Part shown: piece after piece, positions 1 through 10,435 of the stretch
Layout: each line of letters opens with the position of its first letter
How positions within the stretch are numbered: the stretch's first letter is position 1
From: Chamaecyparis obtusa
Lineage: Eukaryota > Streptophyta > Pinopsida > Cupressales > Cupressaceae
Assembly (NCBI GenBank): GCA_027943335.1
Contig: BSBK01000527.1
Span: 62,501-126,500 of the forward strand
Reading direction: 5' to 3'
Length of the DNA stretch: 64,000 bases
The notes under the pieces: model-generated
Databases searched by the model: none
What the model saw: only the letters and a program-made list of their open reading frames with translations
Told to the model about the DNA's origin: nothing
Position numbers and translations under genes: made by a program

Positions 1-1850
1 TATGGTGTATATGAGAGGAAGAAATGGTTTTATTTGTTTTATCCTTTCTCTGTTGCTTGGGTTTGAAAGGAAACCCTCCATGGGTGTTGTGCAACTCTTG
101 TTATGCTTACAGGTATGGAGGGGTTTCAGTTCCTTTGAGATTGTGAATAGGTTCCCACACTGGTTCTATGGCCATGAAGGTTCTGGTCTCTCTCTAGGAT
201 CTTTAGTTTGCTTCTCTTGAGTGGGAGATATGTTCATTTTTTATTTCTGGTGTTGGACTCTTTATTCTAGATTTTTTGGAGGTTGGGAGGTTAGTTTTCT
301 TTATAGGATGAACTTTGATGATATCAACCCTCTTTTTCTCCCCTCTCTACCATGGTATTTTATTGTCATGATGCTCGTATGTTCCAGTGCTATTTTGGCT
401 TTAGTCTCTCTCTAGTTTTAAGATTAACTCTTTTAGACGAGAGAGATGTTTCTTCTTTGAAGCTAGTATTGGGTCTCTTGGTGTTGGACTCTTCTTCTCT
501 TGGATGAATGGTTTCTTTGGTTGGATGTTGGTGGTGGTCGGTGTTGATTTTATTAAGAGAGGGGACTTTGATGATCTTGGCCCTTCTGCCTCCTTTTTTT
601 TTTATCAAGGTTTCCTTTTTTTCTAGAGAATAATTCTCTTGCTTATTTTCATTCTTTTGGTACTAGTGTTGAGTTTATTGGTGGATATTTCTTGATTTAA
701 GATTTGTTCAAGTTTAGGGGGTTGGTTTTATTTTGGAAGGTTGCTTTGATTATCTCAACCCCCCCTTCCTCCCCTCTTTGTTTTGGGATTTTTGTGCCTT
801 GTATCTCTTTTCCAGTGTTGGTTCCTATTAAGAGATGTCTTTGGGAGATTTCATCTTTGGGGTGATTGGTTTCCTTTCTGGTTGGTTGGTGGTGGTGGAA
901 GGTGTTGCTTTTTACAAGAGAGGGTGCTTTGATGATTTTTCCCCTTCTTCTACCTCCTTCTCCTCAAGGTTCATTTCATTTAGGGGATGAATTATCTTGA
1001 TGTTGTTATTTGGTCGCTACTTTGCTATGTGTGGGTGGGGGTGGATGGTTGTATGTTTTTTAAGATGGTGTTCTTTATTATGCATATGGACCTCTACTCC
1101 TACTACATGTGGATGGTGACTTCTCGTCTTTAGTGTTTCTTGGCTTTGGATGGTGGGTTTTTGGCTAAGGTGGATTTGGTTATGTTTAGGGTGGAGCATT
1201 TTGAGAGGACGGGCTTAGATGTGTCTCCCTGTTTTCTCTCCTTGCCTCTTCATTGGAGCCATTATCTATGGCCCTATTATTTGGTGGCTGGTGAGAAGTG
1301 CTTAATTGTAGGGTTCTTAGTTGAGGTTTTTTGTGATGATCTTCTAAGTGGGGGCTTTTATTGTGTTCATGACTTTCCTTCTCTCCTCTCTATTTTGGGT
1401 GCTCCTTATCCTATCTATGCTTTTTGGTGTAATTGGTGGTGGTTCTTTTGTTTTAGAGATTGTGATGGTTTTGGTTTATGAGCATTTTAAGTGGACGTGC
1501 ATTAATGTTCTTTCTTCCTTCTCTTCCCTTTTGTTGGGCTGGAGATTACATCTTTTGTCATTGGTCTCTATATTGGCTACTTCTCCTAAGGAGGTGGTGG
1601 GTATTCCTATTGAGGTAGAATCTCATGTAGCCTTTGTGATATTGGTGCTCCTTGTTTTCCTTTATTTGGTGCTTCCTATTGAGGTAAAGTGTAGTGTTTC
1701 CAATGAAGGATCCATTGAAAGCTCAGGTATGGTTTTGGGAGCCATGTTAAAATCTAAATATTGTGGTTTGAGGAGCCATAAAAACCCTTTGGATCTCTTT
1801 GCTAAAGAGATTTTCTCTTTGATGTAAGGCTTTGGCCTCTTGTTCGACTC
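1..1850. repeat. T-rich degenerate tandem block, no gene recognised
   Basis: No credible gene is seen. From about 220 to 1010 the DNA is a decayed tandem array: a core resembling CTTTGATGAT followed by a pyrimidine-rich stretch recurs at 313, 566, 744 and 927. It is preceded by phrases such as GGTGTTGGACTCT and a GGTTTCYTT-type motif, so units are roughly 180-250 bp. The plus-strand open frames here, the longest about 160 codons, read as Phe/Leu/Val-rich low-complexity protein because the strand is T-rich; I do not regard them as coding. This may be old retroelement sequence, but no domain supports that. Confidence 0.45.
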
Positions 1851-2616
1851 TCTTGGATAGTTGGTGCTTTCGATTATATGTATTTTATAGCTACTGGCTA
1901 TTTGCTAGCTTTGGGATGTTGTTCTACGAATGATTTCTTTGTTGCATCATCTTGTCTTAGTGGGGTTCCAAATCCCCCTCAAAGTCTTACTGTATTGGGT
2001 TTCAAGGCCCCATCAAAACTTGCTTTGTCCTTAATAAAAAATACAGGGTTGACCATATTCATTTTCTTAATCATCATTAATCTCTTCATGATCACTTAAA
2101 CCATCATCTACGAATCCCTCCTTCATTACTTGATAATTTTTTTCTAAACCAACCTCTTCAAAATGAAATGATTCAAACTAAAATCATTTCTAACATTTTC
2201 TTGTAATACTATTTCTATATTATATTGTGTAGGAATTTTGAAAACTTCATCAACATATGAATTTGATGTCCTTTATTCCCACTTCACAATTTTAAATCAT
2301 TGATTAGTGTTTGTAGAGGTGAATAATTTTGTCTCTAGCAGAGATGAAACTATGAATTTTTCATTCTCATAATTCACATTATTGAGATACTAATTACAAT
2401 CTACAATAATGGAAGTTGATAGGTTTTCACATTACGAGTAATGGTGAACATTGTTTGGATGTGAAGCAATATAGTGCTCTTCATTACTTGAAGAACTATT
2501 AGATTCATCTTCATCTTCTTCCTACAATAAATTATAAATTTTAGCACCATTTTCAACACAAGCTTTCAATTTTGAATCAATCTAAATAACCCTGGTGTAT
2601 AGTAGAAAATGGTGTC
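1851..2616. other. Non-coding flank left of the nested elements
   Basis: AT-rich sequence with no open frame of substance. A short TTAATAAAAAATACAGG tail near 2030 resembles the end of a retroposon but is not diagnostic. The segment should be continuous with 24,630 onward if the element at 2,617-24,629 is removed. Confidence 0.35.
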
Positions 2617-2995
2617 TGTTAGAGTAATAAGTTGTTTGCTTATTAATTAAATCATATTGATTTAATTATTAAGTCACTTATTATCGCTTTCTACTTAAGC
2701 TAAAATTTAGGCATATAATAATTAATTATTTTATTAATTATTATCATGCAACCCAGGTTTGTTCACCCCTTTTTAGGGTTTTAGATCCCCTTTATAAGGA
2801 TTGATCTCCTTTGTATTCTTAACACACTCATTATTATTTTGATTACAACTTTTGTTTTTGCACATCAAGAATGTCTCCTCTCTCGTGGATCAATGCGTTC
2901 AGGCCTCCATAGCTTTTGCTTCTCTCTTTTTATGATAGGTGTTTACATGTAGGTGTTCTTATGAGTTATGGGTTGTTTTCTCGTCAACTCCAACA
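2617..2995 (+). repeat. 5' LTR (379 bp) of outermost element
   Basis: Begins TGTTAGAGTAATAAG and ends CAACTCCAACA. It aligns along its whole length with 24251-24629. A CCTTTATAAGG sequence near 2790 is the likely LTR promoter TATA. Confidence 0.85.
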
Positions 2996-3015
2996 TGGTA
3001 TCAGAGCTTCAGATC
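2996..3015 (+). promoter_or_regulatory. Primer-binding site, initiator Met-tRNA type
   Basis: TGGTATCAGAGC begins on the first base after the LTR. This is the widespread plant PBS complementary to the 3' end of initiator methionine tRNA. Confidence 0.9.
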
Positions 3016-4472
3016 TTTATGCCCCTGTTCTCTTCCTAAGAGATTCAACCTTGTTTGTCACATTTACAATTTTTAGAGGATTTTATGTTGGATCTAGGGG
3101 ACCTCTTTTTTCAGTCACTCTAGACTCAAACAGACCTCATCGTTGCTTCAGAGCGCCCAAGAACCCCTAATTCCATATAAAATTTGTCAAATTTGGATAA
3201 ATTGACCTCTAAGGCATTTTTTTTTCCATATTAGGTCATACGACATGGGTACGCAATCTGAGGCAAACAAATTTTTGCTAGCAAGACCACTAGTGGAATC
3301 ATCACGATTATTGTTGGTGTGACCACTGCAGTTAACCGCGCGGTCTCCACCAACCATCACGGTGCGGTTACTGCCGGATTAACCACAGGAGGTCATAGCT
3401 AACCATTTGGGGTTAACCGATGATTTGCCAGGGTGCAACCCCTAATTTTGCTAGCCGATGGTCATATGAACAACCCCCAGGTGCAAGGAGCTTAACCCTT
3501 GGTCACCCGTGTGACCAAGGGCCCAAACTTCTTTAGCCCTAGGGGTCTATTGGCTTCTTTTGGTGACAGGTAGATGACCATCAAATTTAAGCTCCTAAAG
3601 TGCTGATGTCAGCACACATCAACAATTTGCATGCACACCTTTTTTGGGCCCATCGACATACCTGTGGTTTTTTGCTCGTTACTTGAGCATACAATGTAAA
3701 AAATGGGCAAACAAGATATCCTTGGAAAGCTCTTTCTAAGCTCTATCCAGATCTGAAGATTTGAATTTCTAATTTTTCTTTTTTGATGGTATTTTTCTGT
3801 CAAAGTTAGAGGTTCATTTTTGCACTTTGGGAGTCATATCTTGCACATATGGACTCCATTTTGGGCAAATGATATATCGTTGGAAAGCTTATTCTGTGAA
3901 ATTTCTAGTGCTATGAGTAATTTTTTCAGATTTTTCTTTAGGTATATTTTATTCAGTTTTTTGCATTTCTGCACTATGGTGAATATCTTGGATGTTTTAG
4001 GTCTTGAGATCTTTTCCTTTTATGGAATCAGTCTTATTTGGTTGTTCTTTTATTTCAACAACCTTTTTTTCTCTTCTTTGAGTGATGTATATATCATTTT
4101 GTAGCATTCTTTTATGCACACACATTGAGATAAAGTGTCATTCTATTGCATGTTGAGGTCTTGCACATGTTTGTGCTATTTGTACTCACATTCATTATAA
4201 AGTGTCATTGGGGGTTTGATGTTTGCCTTTGTTTTCCATCTACCCTTGTCACATGAGCGTTCCTCCAATGACATTAGCCTCGGGTATCTCTATTTATGTC
4301 TATACTCTCTCTGCACCTTTGATGTTCCTGGTTCTTCTTCATCATGCAATTCATATTAGATGTTCTTTTCAGTGTACATGTCATTTCTCCCTAGTCAACA
4401 TTATGAGGGGGTTTCTACTAATCATTCTTCTACTTCCTTGGTTCAATAGTGTGAGCTATGTATTCAGTATTT
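3016..4472 (+). other. Internal leader of outermost element, left part
   Basis: No convincing coding frame. It holds a cluster of GGTTAACC-related words (3330-3420) and two copies of a GATATATCGTTGGAAAG-like motif (3714-3740 and 3871-3890), which also occurs in the leader of the inner element at 8470. The inner target duplication GATCC interrupts it at 4473. Confidence 0.5.
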
Positions 4473-4477
4473 GATCC
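4473..4477. repeat. Target-site duplication GATCC, left copy
   Basis: GATCC lies immediately before the left long LTR and is repeated exactly at 23675-23679 after the right long LTR. This shows that 4478-23674 inserted as one unit. Confidence 0.85.
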
Positions 4478-5502
4478 TATTGGAGCTTTTCCTTGCAGGA
4501 CCAAACTTGAATCAATAGATGGGCTTGATTCTTAGGGTAGGCACTCAAGTTTGACAAGAAAATAGTCCAATTGATGAGGATAGAGAACATCCTCCTTCTT
4601 CTTTGAGCTCCACATCACTCAGGCAGGTATTGCCTTATCTACACACTCAAGACACCTCATGATAAACAATAGGCTTGCAGATGGATTATTGTGGAATAGT
4701 CTTCAAACCCTTTAGGTATCTCGTACCCCAATGAAACCAATTCTTATGCAACTAGCCCTATTTGCATAGGATGAATCTGAAGACTGGAGACCTATCCTAA
4801 CAACATGAAAGGGAAAGGGTGGAAATGAAAGTAAATGATTTAAAGATGGGTGAAAGGACCCCTGAGATGCCCTAAGTCCCTCATAGACCAGTGCCTTGTC
4901 CAATGGGCCACAGAGTCAAATACCCTATTGCAATAGACAACTATGAAACAAGAAGACAAAATACTCAATGTGTTGATGCCTACCATCAATCACACACCAT
5001 GACCAAACCTCACTTTAACAACCCATCTGTGTATTCAAGTATGTTATTACCCATCCAAAGGATTTTAACCCTCCCCTTAAAAGAGACCTATAAATAGATA
5101 ATACATTAACCAACATCCATTGGAAGACAAGCATGACATATCTTTGACACCTCAGCTCATACATACATGAAAAATAATCTTAAACTAGTTATCTTTGTGA
5201 AGACAACTCCACTTGCAAACACACAGGAAATGCAAACAGAAAAATCAAACACCCTTGATGTGTGATTAATGAATTCAGGATTCAAATGGAGATAGCTTGG
5301 TAAGAGTAAGAATAAATTGAGTCCTCATACATAAGACAAATCAATTACAATCTGTATTATATTTTCTGAACCAACAAAGGAAGAAAGAACACCCTATATG
5401 CAGAGAAGTAGAGAAAATCTACAGGAAAAGGACCCTTCATGGAACCGAAAAGGAACCCTCAGGAACCAGGATTTTAGAACCCTTACAAAGTCAAAACTTC
5501 AA

Positions 5503-5513
5503 CCATTTATACC
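5503..5513 (-). promoter_or_regulatory. TATA-like box of the long LTR
   Basis: On the minus strand this reads GGTATAAATGG and is conserved in the other LTR at 20621-20631. It lies about 1.0 kb from the LTR end next to the primer site, which would make U3 about 2 kb and R-U5 about 1 kb. This is an inference from sequence only. Confidence 0.4.
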
Positions 5514-6931
5514 ACTAATTGCCTTGGAATCCCAAAAGAATTCAGGATGCAACAAGCTTTAGATAGCTAGGGTTAGAGTTTCAACAACTACACCAACCCT
5601 AATTACAACAAAAATTACTGCAGGGGCAGGAAACCAAGCAATCTCAGAGAAATAGATCCAGAAAGATCCGCAATCATGAAAACCTATGAGATCAAGACAG
5701 AGAACCAAGAAATTAGCCATAAAAACCAATTTGTCTGGCCACCTGTAGCACAAAACCATCCCTCATAGTACAACAAAACATCCTGCAACAATCGATCATG
5801 GCAACCTAGACCACACTGCAACCATCGGCAAAACCAAACAAATCAAATCCGACCGCTAAAACATTTAATTTTAGTCCTTTCTGTCGTTGAGAAACCCTTC
5901 AAAAATTTAAATTTGAATCACAACAGTCACATTCATGGCGCCAGCAACAAATCGACAGTCATAATTTAGATCTCGATCAACTTTAAGTCATGACCGTCAG
6001 ATTCTTGTATTTCACGGGCTTTAAGTCCTTAACTCAACTGCCACCTTCGAGTTAACTCCTAGCAAACATGCGACAAAGCTTTTTCCTATTTGTGAAGTGA
6101 AATATTAACTCACCACTTAAACCTGCGAACTAGCGACCAAAGGAATTTAACTCATCCCAGCTACATCTGGCGAACTGGTGACCAAAGGCTTTCGTCAGTT
6201 TGCAAAGAACTTTATCTATCTGCCAAATATTTTAGCGATTACATGAATACACACTCGCTAAATCACTAGCCTTTTTAGAGTATCGCCATCTCATTTCACG
6301 AATGAGCAAAAAGCATTAAAATCTTATTGGGCCACTAAACAAATTTATCAGGACCGCCAAACCATTAGACCAAACCTGGGCCCGCCTTTGATGAAATCAA
6401 CGGTTGTCTTAAGTTCACATGGAGCATAAAGATTTTATCAGAACTTAAGACAACCATTAGATCAAGAATCTTACCCTGCTCTAACATCCTACTGACACCG
6501 AGAGAGATTAATGGCCTTCGCAAAAGTGCAAGTGTCAGAAAAAACCCATCAAATTACACGCCAACCATCGATGCTTTGTCACTGTCAGAACCCACTGAAC
6601 CTTGGAAATCCTCGGCCCCACTGATAACATGCCAATCATCACCACGCAAATGAATGAAAAATAGACAACTCAGCACACCGTGGCACATAAAAACCACCTG
6701 GCAAATCGGACCCACCTTTATATTGCCACCTAAGAAAAGGTAACATCAACGGCTGGCATAAGATCTCAAAGCTCTGACACATCTCATGAGAACTTACACC
6801 AGTCGTTGATCAACTACAGATGTCAAAACCCTCTGAGCCTCATAAAATCAGGTCCTACTGACAGCATATCCAGTCACTCACCCGTGGACCAATCAAAGCT
6901 TGCCATTTGTGTACATGTAGCAGTGGACCTG

Positions 6932-6936
6932 CCTGC
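6932..6936. repeat. Target-site duplication CCTGC, left copy
   Basis: CCTGC directly precedes the TGTATGCACCC start of the inner element and is repeated at 16777-16781. The other long LTR, lacking this insertion, reads CCGCCTACAAAG at the matching place near 23100. Confidence 0.9.
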
Positions 6937-7908
6937 TGTATGCACCCAAAAATGGTCGCCTAGACCATTTATTCAATTTATCAACCCTGAATCATTTTTA
7001 TCAATAATCAATATTTTCAACAATATCAATCTCTTGATCAAATCCTAATTTCGATCATATATTGGATTTTTATCCTTGGGCTAACCATTTATCCTAAGTC
7101 TTTATTTGATTAAAAGGAATATTTCCTCCCCTTTTAATTAAATAAAAAGGCCCCCACTTTCCTCTTATCCTAAGTTGCACAAATAAAGCATTATTCCTAT
7201 TTTATAAAAAGGAGAAAAGCACTTTTTGTCTCATATGGACACAAAAGTCAACTCCTATTTTTTCATTGGAGGATACTTGTGCACATGGATTGCTCCTTTT
7301 TCAAGCTCCACCACTGATTAAGACCTTTTGCCTCTTAATCTCCATGGTCCATTTTACCTCATTTCTTATAAAAGGAGAGCTCTCTCCTTCATTTGCATAT
7401 ATACCATGTTTTTATGGTAATGTTATGCTACAGGTTTTAGGTGCATTTGGAGTTTGAAGACATTGAAGATTTGCTTCATTTCATCATCTAGTTCATATTT
7501 GCTTTCTTAGTTGCATGATAATGGCATTCTTAGTGTAGATTTCCTTTTATGCAATAGAATAATCTCACATAGTCTAAATAGGAAGCATTGTAATCCATTG
7601 CTATTTCCTTTCATAGATTAGTTGCATTGTACTTTCCTTTCATAACTTAGATTGCATTCTCATATAGCTTGCATTGCATTACATATTTGATTCTTGGAGA
7701 TATTGGCATTGTTGCCCTTGTCTTCATTGAATCTCTCATTGTATGGTTGACTAGCAAGGTCACAAGCTTGTAGCTCTAGCTGAGAGCAAACACATAATAG
7801 TCCCTTGCAAATCCATGCATAGAGAGCTATGAGCTGCTTTGTGAGGCCTCATTCTTGAGCAACCTTGCATGCAATGGTTCATAAAAGTGCACCATTTTAG
7901 TGTGTACA
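6937..7908 (+). repeat. 5' LTR (972 bp) of inner element
   Basis: TG...CA bounded. It aligns along its length with 15796-16776, apart from a 9-bp deletion near 6967. TATAAAAAGGAG at about 7201-7212 and CTTATAAAAGGAG at about 7367-7379 are TATA candidates. Confidence 0.9.
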
Positions 7909-7912
7909 TTTA

Positions 7913-7930
7913 TGGCGCCCACCGTGGGGC
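7913..7930 (+). promoter_or_regulatory. Primer-binding site of inner element
   Basis: TGGCGCCCACCGTGGGGC begins four bases after the LTR. The leading TGG fits a tRNA 3' CCA end. I cannot assign the tRNA with certainty. Confidence 0.75.
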
Positions 7931-10435
7931 TGAGTAGATTAGCTTTGTCTCTTTAATTCTGCATTTTTCGTCAAGATTTTCATCAATTTTCGGCTTGATT
8001 TTCAGTCTCTGGTTTTCTGTCTCAGAGTATCGTGCGATACTTCTCAGAAATATCGCGCGATATACCTTTGTATAGCAGTGCGATACTTCGCGCTTGCTAA
8101 AAATATCGCCTGCTTTGAAGAGAAATATCGTGCGATAGTTCACCCGTGATGGACTATCGCCCGACCCGCCTGGAGTATATTGCCCACCAGTACTGAGGTA
8201 TATCGCCTGGCATAAGGTGAAATATCGCGCAGACTAAAAAGTATCGCCCCAGTATAGTGCGAACTATCGCGCGATACTGGTGTCTGGACTGTGTCTATGC
8301 CCGATAGTGAGCTATTTTTGAGCTATTTTATCTATCTTGCAAGTTTTGGGTTCTTAGCTATCTTTTTGGAATTTTCTGAAAATTCCAGCATTTTCAAATC
8401 TGTGCCACTCTGGAAAACGGGTGCCCATTTTTTTTGAAATTTTGCAAATGGTATCAAAAGTTTAAGTGTGATATATCGTTGGAAAGGTCTTTCCAAGCCT
8501 AATCCAACCATGATGGTTTCATTTTCAGATTTTATCATTTGATCAGTTATTTTTGTAGATTATCTAATTTTTCATGTACTAATCATTGGTAGATTTTGGA
8601 TTTTGCTTCTCCTAACTCTTGTTGGTCTAACAAGTTGTGGTTGTAGGTGCTCTCATTACTTGAAATTTGTCAAAAGAATGCATGTCAAAGAGGGCTACTA
8701 ATGGTTTTTGTAGGGCTGCCCAAGCATAAAAATAAAAAATAAAAAATCTTGCTTGTTTATTTGCTTTCCTTTTAAGTGTGGCAAAAACTAGTTGTTTCAT
8801 TTATTAGGCACTTAAGATCTTGTTGTAGGAATTCTTGGGTGGTAGGAGAAGTATGCTCTTCACCATTTTGGTGAACCAGAAAATCTTGACCCATCTTTGA
8901 ATTTTGAAAACAAGAGGGTAAATGAACTTTGTTTGGTGTGTTTGGGAGAGATTCTTGAGATAGGGGAGTATGCTCTTCACCCTTGTGGTGAACCAAAAAC
9001 CTTGAACCTCAAGAGTTGATCCACTTCTTTGTTTAGTTTAGGATCCTTTAGCGGGCCTGCTCTTGAGCAATCAAGAGGAACGACTCAAGTGGGGACAACC
9101 TTGTCATCATTTTCCTTGGTGGCAAGTGATTCCAACTCACTATAATCTCAAGGCTATCAAGGACACCAAAAACCTTGGTAGACATAACACTTGTCTTCGT
9201 TTGATGTGAGTAGCTCATGGGATTGCGACCATGGGGAAAACATTGAACAAGAATGCTTAAGGTACTCTTGAGGCCATGAGGTCCTAGTCCTTTATGAGGA
9301 GCAAGAGGGGTGTTATGAACGGAAGCCCTTATTAAGAACCATAGGTTAGAGGCCACCTTATTTAGCCGCTTATCTTCTTAGTGCAAGGATTGATCCAAGT
9401 GGTTTACCCGGATCACCTTAAGATACTCACCATATGTGTCCCTTTGGTTGTGTCATTTGACATTTCCATGACAAAGCCAATATCTCTTGTGGGTAACCAC
9501 TTGGTGTGAGGCAAGGGGGCATCAAGTTGTGGGCTAAGTTGGTAAGTATTGAGCCTTGTCTTGTAGGTAGTAATTGCTTGAATTGTCTTCGATTGTGTTA
9601 TACCAGTGTAAACGTTCTCAACATACAAACAATCGGTAGCATTCATAGGGTGCAATTTTATTTTTGATATCATAAGTGTTTGTCTTGGCAAGGTTGCTTT
9701 TGCCCTTGTTTCAAGTGTTTGAAGACATGTTTGATCCTCTATTGTTTGCAAACCTATCCAATTGCTGTTGAATTTATGATTGAAATCAGACATTTTCACC
9801 CTCACATTCGAAAACTTGAAATTAAACCTTAAAAACTCAAAATTTTGCACAAACTGGTCAAGATCAACATCAGTATCACATTAGCCAAAGAGAAATATCG
9901 CATTAGAAGGTTGTTCTTGGTGAGAAAGTTTATCTCTAGAATTGTGAGCTACATTCTTGGAAAATTCTCGTACTCTTATTGTCCAAATAATTTTCATTTA
10001 ATCTCAATTTCAATTATATTTTGGCCTAGCCCAACCTCCTGGTTCAAAAGTGCAAGGGTAGTCACCCTTTGATTTGTAGCACCTCTTTGACAGTGTTGGT
10101 AAAGCCCCTGCTTCTATCTTTTCATTTCTCTTTGGACAATAGAGAATTTTGATTATCCTAGTTTGGTGTTGACATTTTGTGAGGTCATTCTATTACCAGT
10201 CTTCCTTGGTCAGTCCAGATCTTAGATCCTAGGTGTTGTCATGTTGCTCAACATCTCAATGAACGTTATGGTATCAATTGCACAAGATGGCTTTTAGTCT
10301 TCTTCTTTCTTCTCCATTTTCCATGTTCTTCTAAAGTCTTCTACTCCCATGGGAAATTCTTCTTCTTCTTCTTGATTCTTTCCTCTTATTATCTAGTCTA
10401 CACTCTTCTATTCATCTCTTCTATTCATTTCTTCC
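7931..10435 (+). other. Long untranslated leader of inner element
   Basis: About 2.5 kb without a plausible sense ORF. It holds the TATCGC/GCGATA cluster (8028-8276) and a GATATATCGTTGGAAAG motif (8470-8498). Several antisense open frames (8772-8996, 9048-9356, 9413-9850) have no recognisable domain and run against the element's transcription. The length suggests RNA packaging or structural roles, but this is inference. Confidence 0.55.
8028..8276 (+). repeat. Cluster of TATCGYGCGATA palindromes
   Basis: Four 12-bp near-perfect palindromes (8028-8039, 8051-8062, 8126-8137, 8265-8276) are interspersed with about six further TATCGC or GCGATA half-sites. They lie some 100-350 bp after the primer site. 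CpG is far denser here than in the surrounding leader. Confidence 0.75.

Noticed and set aside
1140..1827. Open frames of 113 and 159 codons on the plus strand
   Set aside because: Hydrophobic low-complexity translation of T-rich DNA; no domain, overlapping frames, inside a decayed repeat block.
8772..9850. Three antisense open frames in the leader of the inner element
   Set aside because: No recognisable domain, opposite to element transcription, and no conserved start context.
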